Of a stretch of DNA of 46,972 bases, positions 28,282 to 36,550 are shown piece by piece (the first letter of the stretch is position 1; every line of letters begins with the position of its first letter). The stretch comes from Bacteroidota bacterium. Lineage in GTDB: Bacteria > Bacteroidota > Ignavibacteria > SZUA-365. The DNA is taken from the NCBI GenBank assembly GCA_014860565.1, contig JACZJN010000005.1, forward strand, positions 1-46,972. The letters run 5' to 3'. Under the pieces are notes generated by a model. It searched no databases. It was not told the origin of the DNA and was given only the letters and a program-made list of their open reading frames with translations. The translations under genes were made by a program, and so were the position numbers.

Positions 28282-28968
28282 ATGAAAAGTACCAGAGAAG
28301 GACGTCCATTCGCCTTCAAGGATTGTGCATTGTCCGCGATCGCCACCGGTCGCCGCGCCCAGAATCTTCGCGAACTGCGCGACCATCTCCTGGAGGTGAA
28401 CGTCGGCAGCCTCTACTATCATTTCTGGGGCGGAAGGCTTCGCCCGCAATTCGACGAACCGGAATACAACAACGATTTCGCAGCCTGGGCGCGCCACTCC
28501 CTGCATGATCACATGATTGCGGAAAGGTTGGCGATGGTTGATCCTATGGACTATGCGTCTCTCGAGGATCTTCGCGGTGAAGTCGTGGAAGTGATCGAGG
28601 AGCGCCTGGCGGAGCAGGAATTCCTTCCCTGGGCGAAGGTGGACGAACAGTTCTCCTTCATCCGCTCGCAGATCGTCGTTTTCGATACACATCGCAGCAT
28701 CGCTGATCCGGCGGAACTCGTACGCGAAATCCCGCATTCCTCCACGAGCAGCATTTTCTATCATTTCATCGATGCGCGGCGCAGGACACCGGACGGTCAG
28801 GACGATTTTTCGACCTGGCTTCGGAGCTTCGGAAGCGTCCACAACGATCTGCTCGCGGCACTGGCGGATGTGGACCCCTACTTCGCCACGCTCGGCGAAC
28901 TTCGGACGCAGCTGTCGAGCGTCGTCGGCGCCTACTTCCCGGACACTACCTCAGGAGGGATCAACTGA
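28282..28968 (+). CDS. Two-repeat DUF5752-like protein heading the trehalose operon
   Basis: A 228-aa cytoplasmic protein. The frame is open further upstream, but MKSTREGRPFAF at 28282 fits the domain start; the ribosome-binding site is weak. The two halves repeat each other: VGSLYYHFWGG...DFAAWARHSLHDHMIAERLAMVDP and TSSIFYHFIDA...DFSTWLRSFGSVHNDLLAALADVDP. Shared features are S-[LI]-[YF]-YHF, DF-x-x-W and L-A-x-VDP followed by L-x-x-LR. I match it to the DUF5752 family, members of which I recall next to trehalose-type glycosyltransferases. It overlaps treT by one base. The molecular role is unknown; a regulatory or scaffolding partner of TreT is a guess from context. Confidence 0.75.
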   Translation: MKSTREGRPFAFKDCALSAIATGRRAQNLRELRDHLLEVNVGSLYYHFWGGRLRPQFDEPEYNNDFAAWARHSLHDHMIAERLAMVDPMDYASLEDLRGEVVEVIEERLAEQEFLPWAKVDEQFSFIRSQIVVFDTHRSIADPAELVREIPHSSTSSIFYHFIDARRRTPDGQDDFSTWLRSFGSVHNDLLAALADVDPYFATLGELRTQLSSVVGAYFPDTTSGGIN

Positions 28969-30206
28969 TGCAGACCCTGAAATCCTATATCGACATCGTC
29001 GGGCATGATGTCATCGATCAGCTGCGGCAGCTGGCCGCGCCCCTGAAGGGCCGCAAAATCGTGCATGTCAATTCCACCCGTATGGGCGGAGGTGTGGCTG
29101 AAATTCTGGCCAAGCTCGTGCCTCTGATGAACGAACTCGGCCTCGACACACACTGGGAAGTCATCAACGGCAATGCGGAGTTCTACCAGTGCACGAAACA
29201 TTTTCACAACGCGCTGCAGGGCAACGCCGTTGCGATTCCCGAGGCGCTGCTTCGCAACTTCGAGGAAGTCAACCGGCAAAACGCCGAGCAGCTCCGGCCG
29301 GCGCTCGAGGACGCCGACGTCGTATTCATCCATGATCCGCAGCCCGCACCGCTGCTCGCATCCTTCCCGCAGCGAAAGGGTAAATGGATCTGGCGCTGCC
29401 ATATCGACGCCAGTCGTCCCCACCGTCCGGTATGGAAGTATCTGCGCGGCTTTCTTTCGGACTATGATGCGAGCATCTGGTCGCTTCCCGATTTTGCGCA
29501 GCCTCTGCCGCACCCGCAATACATCATTCCTCCCAGCATCGATCCACTGAGCGAAAAGAACATCGATTTACCTGAGAGTGAGATCACAGCGGTGTACGAC
29601 CGCTTTGGCATAGATCCGGAGCGTCCTTTAGTGACACAGGTTTCCCGCTTCGACCGCTTCAAGGATCCCGTCGGAGTTATCGAATCCTACCGATTGTCAA
29701 AGCGCTTCCAGCCGGGTTTGCAACTCGTGCTCGCAGGAGGCGGCGCGACCGACGATCCGGAAGGCGAGGTGGTACTCAACGAAGTCTATGCGGCGGCGAA
29801 CGACGATCCGGATATCAAAATTCTGCTTTTACCGTCCGACGCCCATCGCACCATCAATGCGCTGCAGCGTGTCAGCGATATCGTCATGCAGAAATCCACA
29901 CGTGAAGGGTTCGGACTGACGGTCACCGAGGCGATGTGGAAAGGAAAGCCGGTGATCGGTGGAAACACGGGCGGCATCCGTCTGCAGGTGATCAACCATC
30001 ATACGGGCTTCCTGGTGTCGACCCCGGAAGGCGCCGCGCTGCGCACGCGCTACCTGCTGAACCACCGCGACATCCTGGAAAGCATGGGCAATACGGCGCG
30101 CGAATTCGTGCGCGACCATTTTCTGCTTTCACGGCATCTTCGCGAATATCTTACGCTCATGGTTGTGCTGATGAGCGATCACCCTGACAGGGTTGAATTG
30201 TCATGA
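28968..30206 (+). CDS. treT: TreT-type trehalose synthase (GT4 glycosyltransferase)
   Basis: A 412-aa cytoplasmic enzyme. TreT joins NDP-glucose and glucose to trehalose in one reversible step. Supporting sequence: the N-terminal loop HVNSTRMGGGVAEILAKLVP, the acceptor-side WRCHIDASRP, the GT-B donor domain start LVTQVSRFDRFKDP, and the E-x7-E motif region REGFGLTVTEAMWKGKPVIG, followed by GNTGGIRLQV. Length is typical for the family. The ATG overlaps the previous stop (TGATG), and AGGAGGG lies about eight bases upstream. It sits in the same operon as otsA and otsB, so the organism appears to have two routes to trehalose. TreT may run in the degradative direction; this cannot be told from sequence. 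Confidence 0.88.
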   Translation: MQTLKSYIDIVGHDVIDQLRQLAAPLKGRKIVHVNSTRMGGGVAEILAKLVPLMNELGLDTHWEVINGNAEFYQCTKHFHNALQGNAVAIPEALLRNFEEVNRQNAEQLRPALEDADVVFIHDPQPAPLLASFPQRKGKWIWRCHIDASRPHRPVWKYLRGFLSDYDASIWSLPDFAQPLPHPQYIIPPSIDPLSEKNIDLPESEITAVYDRFGIDPERPLVTQVSRFDRFKDPVGVIESYRLSKRFQPGLQLVLAGGGATDDPEGEVVLNEVYAAANDDPDIKILLLPSDAHRTINALQRVSDIVMQKSTREGFGLTVTEAMWKGKPVIGGNTGGIRLQVINHHTGFLVSTPEGAALRTRYLLNHRDILESMGNTAREFVRDHFLLSRHLREYLTLMVVLMSDHPDRVELS

Positions 30207-30228
30207 CGAACGGAAGAGGGGATGCGCG

Positions 30229-31014
30229 ATGACGATACTGAGCGAACAGCTCGATTACGACGCATTCTTCCGCACACTCCGCGCGGCACCTTCACGGCTG
30301 CTGATGCTTGATTATGACGGGACCCTTGCACCCTTCACACCGCACCGCGATCGTGCCACGCCTTTCCCCGGTCTGCGTCCCCTCCTGCAAAAACTCGCCT
30401 CGGAGAAACGATGCCGAACCGTGATCGTCAGCGGCCGTGCCGTGGCGGATCTGCTGCCGCTGCTGCAGCTCAATCCCCTTCCCGAAATCTGGGGCTCCCA
30501 TGGGTGGGAGCGAATGCATGCGGACGGCACCTACACCCCTCCACCCCTGGACGAAAACACCCGGCGGATACTGGCGGAAGAATGGAATTGGCTGAAAGCG
30601 CTGTTTCCCGGCGACCGCATTGAGCAGAAGCCGGCATCCGTGGCGCTGCACTGGCGGGGACTGGAACCGGAAACAGAGGTGACGCTGCGCGGCCTGGCCT
30701 CAAAGCGGTGGAGCAACCTCCTGCTGCATGCTCCGGTCGAAATGCATGCGTTCGACGGCGGTATCGAACTGCGGACCCTCGGACGCAGCAAGGCCGATGC
30801 CGTCCACACGCTGCTGAGCGAATTTCCGACCCCCCCGGCAGCCGCCTATCTCGGCGACGACCAGACGGACGAAGACGCGTTTGCCGCACTCGATGGACGC
30901 GGACTGCGCGTCCTTGTACGTCCCGAACTGCGTCCGACGCGAGCCGATCTGCATCTCACGCCGCCGGATGAATTGATTCGCTTTCTCAACCAATGGATAT
31001 CGCACCTTTCATGA
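30229..31014 (+). CDS. otsB: Trehalose-6-phosphate phosphatase
   Basis: A 261-aa HAD-superfamily phosphatase that removes phosphate from trehalose-6-phosphate. The start at 30229 follows AGGGG by about eight bases; an in-frame ATG-free extension to 30193 is less likely. The nucleophile motif LLMLDYDGTLAPF, motif II TVIVSGR, and the magnesium motif YLGDDQTDEDAFAAL are intact. GSHGWER and the cap region fit the family. The stop overlaps the start of the MscS channel gene, consistent with one transcript. It works with OtsA encoded two genes downstream. Confidence 0.95.
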   Translation: MTILSEQLDYDAFFRTLRAAPSRLLMLDYDGTLAPFTPHRDRATPFPGLRPLLQKLASEKRCRTVIVSGRAVADLLPLLQLNPLPEIWGSHGWERMHADGTYTPPPLDENTRRILAEEWNWLKALFPGDRIEQKPASVALHWRGLEPETEVTLRGLASKRWSNLLLHAPVEMHAFDGGIELRTLGRSKADAVHTLLSEFPTPPAAAYLGDDQTDEDAFAALDGRGLRVLVRPELRPTRADLHLTPPDELIRFLNQWISHLS

Positions 31015-32168
31015 ACATTCTGAACACAACATTCCAGGGTGTCGGGCTCACTGATTGGCTGATCGCACTTGGCATTGCACTCGGAACGGCGCTTATCCTC
31101 ATTTTTACAAAACGTCTGATCGCATCCCGGTTGCTGAAACTGGCCTCGCGCACGACCACCGATGTCGACGACATGCTGGCCGGCCTGGTTGATCATATCA
31201 GTCCTTTGTTTCTGCTCGTTGCCGGACTTTACGTCGGCACCTGGTGGCTCGCGCTCCCCGCCCCGTCCCGCACATTGATCGATCATGTCTTTTTCATCGC
31301 AGCGCTGCTGCAGGCGGGGTACTGGGGAAGCCGTGTGCTGGCATATCTGATCGCCAAGAGCACGCGTCTGCGCGAGTACGAAGACCCTTCCGCGCAAACA
31401 ACCTTGAACGTGCTGGGTTTCATGAGCCGTTTGATGCTCTGGTCGGTGGTACTTCTCGTTATCCTCGATAACCTCGGATTCGATATTACCACGCTGCTTG
31501 CCAGCCTCGGCATCGGGGGCATTGCCGTGGCCCTTGCAGCGCAGGGCATTCTCGCCGAACTGTTCGCTTCGCTTTCGATTGCAATCGACAAACCGTTTGT
31601 CATCGGCGATTTCATTGTCATAGACAGCTATCTCGGCAGCATAGAGAAAATCGGCATGCGCACGACACAGATTCGCAGCCTCAGCGGAGAGCTGATCATT
31701 TTCTCGAACACCGATCTGCTGAAGAGCCGCGTACGCAACTTCAAGCGCATGCAGGAACGGCGTATTCTATTTACACTCGATGTCGTCTACGGCACTTCGT
31801 ATGAAACCGTGAAGCGCATCCCCGATCTGGTACGCAGCATTATTGAGACAGAGGAGATGGCCCGCTTCGATCGGGCACATTTCAAAAGCTACGGCCCTTC
31901 ATCACTGCAGTTTGAATTCGTGTACTACGTACTCTCGCCCGACTACACCGAGTACATGGACGTGCAGCAGCGCATCAATCTTGCGGTCTACCGAACATTC
32001 GAGGAAGAACAGATCGAGTTCGCATTTCCCACCCACACCGTGCACATGCACGCCGTCCGTGGCGCGTCTGGCCGTTCCACGGAGATCCGGACGGATGCGG
32101 ATGCCACGGCCCGGGAACATGTTTCCGATGTTGCGATCGCGGACATAGAGAAGGAGAACCCGTCGTGA
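31011..32168 (+). CDS. MscS-family mechanosensitive channel
   Basis: About 385 aa. The ATG at 31011 overlaps the otsB stop (ATGA); an in-frame ATG at 30993 would overlap more. Four to five hydrophobic helices span residues ~10-200. The MscS core is clear: pore helix with LLASLGIGGIAVALAAQGIL, then FASLSIAIDKPFVIGDFIVI and the beta-domain around STQIRSL-like TTQIRSLSGELIIFSNTDLL. A C-terminal cytoplasmic domain (RRILFTLDVVYGTSYETVKR) follows. The channel would release solutes on hypo-osmotic shock. It lies between otsB and otsA with 4-base overlaps on both sides, tying solute synthesis and release together at the level of expression. The conducted solute cannot be stated; trehalose is only a possibility. 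Confidence 0.9.
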   Translation: MNILNTTFQGVGLTDWLIALGIALGTALILIFTKRLIASRLLKLASRTTTDVDDMLAGLVDHISPLFLLVAGLYVGTWWLALPAPSRTLIDHVFFIAALLQAGYWGSRVLAYLIAKSTRLREYEDPSAQTTLNVLGFMSRLMLWSVVLLVILDNLGFDITTLLASLGIGGIAVALAAQGILAELFASLSIAIDKPFVIGDFIVIDSYLGSIEKIGMRTTQIRSLSGELIIFSNTDLLKSRVRNFKRMQERRILFTLDVVYGTSYETVKRIPDLVRSIIETEEMARFDRAHFKSYGPSSLQFEFVYYVLSPDYTEYMDVQQRINLAVYRTFEEEQIEFAFPTHTVHMHAVRGASGRSTEIRTDADATAREHVSDVAIADIEKENPS

Positions 32169-33676
32169 ACGAAAGTATACAGCAAACACCGGGGCGACTG
32201 GTCATTGTCTCGAACCGCCTCCCGGTCGTGCTTGAGCGCAGCGAGGGCACACTGACGACGCGTCCCGGTTCAGGCGGTCTGGTCACCGCACTGGCGCCGG
32301 TGTTGCGTGACCGCGGCGGTATCTGGATCGGATGGTCAGGAATGCCCGACGACGTGCAGAAGGAGGTTGATCATGTGCTCACGGACTCCTCCCTTTCGGC
32401 AGGCTACACGTTGAAGGCCGTGCCGCTCAGCGGGCAGGAATTCGAGGATTATTACCAGGGATTCGCGAACGAGATTCTCTGGCCGCTGTTTCACGATTTG
32501 CAGTCGCACTGTCATTTCGATCCGGCATACTGGACGGCATACAGAAGCGTCAACCGAAAATTCGCCTCCCACATTCGTGACACGGTGGAAGCGGCGGATT
32601 TTATCTGGGTGCACGATTACCATCTCATGCTTGCGGCAGCGGAGCTTCGCGGGATGGGAGTGGAGAATCCGCTCGGATTCTTCCTGCATATCCCCTTTCC
32701 GCCTCCTGATATCTTTTTCAAACTGCCCTGGCGGTTCCAGATCCTGAGTTCCATGCTCGCCTTCGACCTTATCGGATTCCAGACCATGCGTGACAAGCGC
32801 AATTTCGTGCAGTGCGTGCGCATGCTGCTGCCCGGCACTTCCGTGCGCAGCGAAGGCGGTTTTCACGTGCTGCGGCATGACGCGCGGGAAGTGCGCGCCG
32901 GGGTGTTTCCGATCAGCATCGATTACGGGGAATTCGAGCGGCGCGCGCGCGGACGCGAGGTCGCGGAATCCGCGTGGTACATTCACGAAGCGCTCCCCGA
33001 CAGGCAGATCGTACTCGGCGTTGACCGCCTCGATTACACCAAAGGCATTCCCTACCGTCTCAAGGCCTTCCGCAGCGCGCTGCGTCACCACCCGGAGCTG
33101 CTGGAGAAGATTACTCTTGTGCAGGTGGTCGTGCCCAGTCGCATCGATATCCCGAAGTACAATGATCTGAAAATCGAAATCGAGCAGCTGGTCGGCGAGA
33201 TCAACGGTGAGTTCACCCGTTCCGGCTGGGTGCCTATTCACTACATCTTCCGCCATCTCACGCGCGGCGAACTGCTCGGGTATTACCGTACCGCGGAAAT
33301 CGCCCTTATCACTCCGGTGAAGGATGGGATGAATCTGGTTGCGAAAGAATACATCGCCTGCAATCTCGAAGCCAATGGCGTGCTGATACTCAGCGAGTTC
33401 GCCGGTGCGGTCGCGCAGCTGCACCGAGACGCGCTGCTCGTCAATCCGTACGACATCGAAGGGATGGGAAACGCCATATACAATGCCTTCAGCATGTCCC
33501 CCGCCGAGCGCAAAAGGCGCATGCACCGGCTTCGCGCGACCGTGCGACGCTACGACATCTACCGCTGGGTCGAGGCATTCCTTGAAGCGGCGGTCTCGCG
33601 ACACCTGCAGGACTTCCCTGTCGTCTCGGAGTACATCCCGCCCGCGGATTCCCCCGACATCGGCGTGTCCATCTGA
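32165..33676 (+). CDS. otsA: Trehalose-6-phosphate synthase (GT20)
   Basis: A 503-aa cytoplasmic enzyme making trehalose-6-phosphate from UDP-glucose (or another NDP-glucose) and glucose-6-phosphate. It starts at a GTG that overlaps the MscS stop (GTGA), with AAGGAG about eight bases upstream. Diagnostic motifs: VIVSNRLPVVLE, the glycine loop PGSGGLVTAL, VHDYHLMLAAAEL, FFLHIPFPPPDIF, the substrate-binding LGVDRLDYTKGIPYRLKAF and PVKDGMNLVAKEYIACN. Length is normal. It closes the DUF5752-treT-otsB-mscS-otsA operon; the product is hydrolysed by OtsB. Confidence 0.96.
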   Translation: MNESIQQTPGRLVIVSNRLPVVLERSEGTLTTRPGSGGLVTALAPVLRDRGGIWIGWSGMPDDVQKEVDHVLTDSSLSAGYTLKAVPLSGQEFEDYYQGFANEILWPLFHDLQSHCHFDPAYWTAYRSVNRKFASHIRDTVEAADFIWVHDYHLMLAAAELRGMGVENPLGFFLHIPFPPPDIFFKLPWRFQILSSMLAFDLIGFQTMRDKRNFVQCVRMLLPGTSVRSEGGFHVLRHDAREVRAGVFPISIDYGEFERRARGREVAESAWYIHEALPDRQIVLGVDRLDYTKGIPYRLKAFRSALRHHPELLEKITLVQVVVPSRIDIPKYNDLKIEIEQLVGEINGEFTRSGWVPIHYIFRHLTRGELLGYYRTAEIALITPVKDGMNLVAKEYIACNLEANGVLILSEFAGAVAQLHRDALLVNPYDIEGMGNAIYNAFSMSPAERKRRMHRLRATVRRYDIYRWVEAFLEAAVSRHLQDFPVVSEYIPPADSPDIGVSI

Positions 33677-33693
33677 CGCGCCCCCCCTCCGGA

Positions 33694-33715
33694 GGATGAG
33701 CCTTCAGGCTCGTCC
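33694..33715. repeat. 22-nt hairpin repeat, copy 1 (upstream of dapF)
   Basis: This 22-base sequence, beginning GGATGAGCCT and ending AGGCTCGTCC, folds into a 10-bp hairpin with one wobble pair. The identical sequence occurs in inverse orientation at 34647-34668. It lies 17 bases after the otsA stop and may terminate or protect that transcript. Confidence 0.8.
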
Positions 33716-33779
33716 CTCTTGTCCCCGGCGCACATCACGGATGGCATCGAAGCAGGGAATGCCGTAATTTGCGGACGCC

Positions 33780-34658
33780 ATGCAGACCATTCATTTCACA
33801 AAAGCCCACGGTGCGCAGAACGATTTCGTCATCGTCGACGACCGCGCACGCGTGTACGACGATGATACCCGGCGGCGCTTCGCGCAGCTGACTTCGCACC
33901 GCCGCAAGGGTGTCGGTTCCGATGGCACCATCTTCATCGACGCCTCCGCGACACATGACTTCGGGATGTCCTTTTTCAATCCCGACGGCTCCGTCGGCAG
34001 CATGTGCGGCAACGGGGGACGTTGCGCCGCGCTCTACGCACTGCGCAACGGCATCGCTCCCGCGGAAATGCGTTTCGAGGTGCTGGGAAAAAGCTACGCC
34101 GCCGCGGTGTCGGGCAGCGAGGTGCGGCTGGCCTTTCCTCCTCCCGAACGCATCGAACTGGACCTTGCGTTGGAAACGGACGAAGGGATAGTCCATGCAG
34201 ACTATATCGACAACGGGGCCCCCCATCTGGTGCTTTTCGCCTCCGATTTACCATTAAGACTGCGCGCCCCATTGCAGGATATCGACATGCAGCGTGTGGG
34301 CACGCTGCTGCGCCGGCACGGACATTTCGCTCCTCGCGGCTGCAACGTGAATGTGCTGGAAGTGGATGCGGAAGCGCTCGTGCATATCCGCACGTTTGAA
34401 AAAGGAGTGGAAGCCGAAACCGAAGCCTGCGGTACCGGCACCATCGCATCAGGTTTTGTCGCCCATCTGCGCCGCGGCATTCAGCCGCCCGTGACCCTGC
34501 GCACGCATGGGGGCGATACCCTCCGCGTGCATTTCACTCCCGATGCCGGGTCGCCGACCGACCATCCCGATTATTTCACACGCGACCTGGTGCTCGAGGG
34601 ACCCGCGGTGCTGGTGTTCGAGGGGGATTATACGATGCCGGAAGAAGGACGAGCCTGA
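33780..34658 (+). CDS. dapF: Diaminopimelate epimerase
   Basis: A 292-aa cytoplasmic enzyme converting LL- to meso-diaminopimelate for lysine and peptidoglycan synthesis. Both catalytic cysteines are in their motifs: SMCGNGGRCAALYAL (residues ~75-90) and ETEACGTGTIASG (~215-227). The N-terminal FTKAHGAQNDFVIVDD, the phosphate-binding GVGSDG and NPDGSVG fit the family; the usual GNG at the start of the first motif region reads GAQND. The ATG at 33780 has no strong ribosome-binding site. The final codons and the stop lie inside copy 2 of the 22-nt repeat, so the tail (EEGRA) comes from the repeat rather than from the enzyme proper. Confidence 0.95.
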   Translation: MQTIHFTKAHGAQNDFVIVDDRARVYDDDTRRRFAQLTSHRRKGVGSDGTIFIDASATHDFGMSFFNPDGSVGSMCGNGGRCAALYALRNGIAPAEMRFEVLGKSYAAAVSGSEVRLAFPPPERIELDLALETDEGIVHADYIDNGAPHLVLFASDLPLRLRAPLQDIDMQRVGTLLRRHGHFAPRGCNVNVLEVDAEALVHIRTFEKGVEAETEACGTGTIASGFVAHLRRGIQPPVTLRTHGGDTLRVHFTPDAGSPTDHPDYFTRDLVLEGPAVLVFEGDYTMPEEGRA

Positions 34659-34668
34659 AGGCTCATCC
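34647..34668. repeat. 22-nt hairpin repeat, copy 2 (inverted, overlaps the dapF stop)
   Basis: Begins GGACGAGCCT and ends AGGCTCATCC; it is the exact reverse complement of the copy at 33694-33715. The dapF stop codon (34656-34658) is inside it, and the convergent GH13 gene ends 16 bases beyond it. It may act as a terminator between the two genes. Confidence 0.8.
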
Positions 34669-34683
34669 TCCCGAGGACCGCCC

Positions 34684-36519
34684 TTATTTCATGATGAGGT
34701 ACCCGTATGGCGGAAGGGTGATGCGCAGACTGTCGCCGACTTGCTGCACACGCGCCGAGGCAAGCAGGACTTCGCCCTCGAGGTCATCCGGCGTAGCGCA
34801 GGTGAACGCTGTTTCCAAAGCCGTGAGGTTGACCGCGGTAAATACCGGCATCGCTTCGTCAATGGTACGCGAGAACGCAAACACCGCCGTACTGTCTCCC
34901 ACCGACAGAATATGCATATCGCCTCTGCGGGCGGACTGCTGCGCTGCCCGAATGGAATTGAGGTCGGTGTAGAGAACGCGGAAGGCGAGCGAATCCACCG
35001 ACCAGTCGATCGTTTCCTTTTCAAATAGGCTGAGACGTTTGTCGCTCCCGGTTTCTTGGCCGTTGTAGATCAACGGCACCCCGGGAAGCATGTGCATCAG
35101 CACGGCGCAGGCGCGCGCGGCGCCAGGCCCGAGCCAGAGCAGCGGCGGCGCGTCGTATTTGTTCTTGTCGTGATTCGTCGTGAAGCGGAGATGCATGGCC
35201 CCACGCGGATACCGGAATTTTTCACGGAGCAACGTGGCGCTGATTTCGGTCATGGGCACTTTGCCGAAAATGATCGGCCGGAGCATGTCATACGTGCTCC
35301 ATGCATACGTGAGATCGAACGCATCAATGTGCAGCTTGGGATCGGCGCCCTCGGCGAGCATCATGACGGGCTTGATCTCTCGGAGGGCCGCGATGGCGTC
35401 GACCCAGAAATCATGGGGCACGAGTTCCGCCACGTCGCAGCGGAAGCCGTCGATACCGATGTCGCGCACCCAGTACAGCATCATCTCCTTCATCCACGCG
35501 CGCAATTCCGGTACGTCGTAGTTCAGTCCTGCCACGTCGCTCCAGTCCGGGTTCGGTGCGATGATGCGGCCCTCGTCATCCTTCCTGTACCATTCCGGGT
35601 GTTCGGTGATCAGCGGATTGTCCCACGCCGTGTGATTCGCCACGAGATCCATGATCAGATGCATGCCCTGCACATGCGTGGCAGCGACGAGCGATTTGAA
35701 ATCGTCAAGCGTCCCGAATTCCGGATTGACGGCGTAGAAGTCCTGCACGGAATACGGACTTCCCAGGCTTCCCTTGCGATTCAATTTTCCGACGGGATGA
35801 ATCGGCATCAGCCATACGACTGTCACACCCATGTCGCGCAGTTCCGGCAGCCGCTGTTCCAGCGCCTTGAACGTGCCTTCTTTCGAAAACGCGCGAAGAT
35901 ACACTTCATACACTACCGCGTCACGTACCCAGTCGGCGCTTTCCACCGGTTTTATGCCATAATATTCGCTGCGCAGAAGTTCTTCTTCTTTTTCGAACGC
36001 GCGCAATTCAACGCTGCCGATCAGTCCGCCCGGACCCGCGATATCCTCGATCCGCACAGCGAGGACGTTGCCTTTCGCTTTCACCGTTTTCGTCACATCG
36101 AAATAAAAGCGCTGACCGTACCCCATGTGCGAACCGATCTTCTCGCCGTTGAGCCAGATCTCGGCGTTGTCGTCGACCGCTTCAAAGATAAGCGCATGCG
36201 ATATTCCTGTATCAATCTCGGCGTCGAAGCGGCGGAGGTACCAGCCCAGACCGTCGTACCCGGCGAGACGCTGCTGCTGATCCCAGCTGCCGGGCACGGC
36301 GAGCGTATCCCAGCCCTCGCTCCCGCTGCCGAGATACCAGTGTCCCTTCTCCCCCACGTTGTCAGGGTCGATGCGAAATTGCCAGGTGCCGTTGAGACTG
36401 AGCGAGTAGCGGTCGAGTGGCATGCTGTCCGGATCCTTGAGTCTGCATGAAACAAAAGCGAGCGCGGCAAACAGCAGCAGCGTAACGGTGCGAACGGACG
36501 AAGGCAGCGGGCGTATCAT
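34684..36519 (-). CDS. GH13 alpha-amylase-family lipoprotein with N-terminal jelly-roll domain
   Basis: A 611-aa protein. The ATG at 36519 follows GGAG by nine bases and begins a lipoprotein signal (LLLFAALAFVSC, Cys ~24), so it is probably anchored in the envelope. Residues ~35-185 resemble the sugar-binding jelly-roll of GH2 enzymes (LNGTWQFRID, VPGSWDQQQ, EIWLNGEKIGSH). The GH13 barrel follows, with all four motifs: DLVANH, GIDGFRCDVAEL (nucleophile Asp), MLAEGADP (acid Glu) and TNHDKNKYD. Activity is expected on alpha-glucans such as maltodextrin or glycogen-like substrate; hydrolase versus transferase cannot be told. It lies 31 bases after the phosphofructokinase gene on the same strand, so the two are probably co-transcribed. 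Confidence 0.9.
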   Translation of the reverse strand: MIRPLPSSVRTVTLLLFAALAFVSCRLKDPDSMPLDRYSLSLNGTWQFRIDPDNVGEKGHWYLGSGSEGWDTLAVPGSWDQQQRLAGYDGLGWYLRRFDAEIDTGISHALIFEAVDDNAEIWLNGEKIGSHMGYGQRFYFDVTKTVKAKGNVLAVRIEDIAGPGGLIGSVELRAFEKEEELLRSEYYGIKPVESADWVRDAVVYEVYLRAFSKEGTFKALEQRLPELRDMGVTVVWLMPIHPVGKLNRKGSLGSPYSVQDFYAVNPEFGTLDDFKSLVAATHVQGMHLIMDLVANHTAWDNPLITEHPEWYRKDDEGRIIAPNPDWSDVAGLNYDVPELRAWMKEMMLYWVRDIGIDGFRCDVAELVPHDFWVDAIAALREIKPVMMLAEGADPKLHIDAFDLTYAWSTYDMLRPIIFGKVPMTEISATLLREKFRYPRGAMHLRFTTNHDKNKYDAPPLLWLGPGAARACAVLMHMLPGVPLIYNGQETGSDKRLSLFEKETIDWSVDSLAFRVLYTDLNSIRAAQQSARRGDMHILSVGDSTAVFAFSRTIDEAMPVFTAVNLTALETAFTCATPDDLEGEVLLASARVQQVGDSLRITLPPYGYLIMK

Positions 36520-36550
36520 GGAACGGTCTCCGGGAAACGGGTGAGGATGA

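Noticed and set aside
35056-36450. A 464-codon frame antisense to the GH13 gene
   Set aside because: All four GH13 motifs are intact on the other strand; the frame has no recognisable domain.
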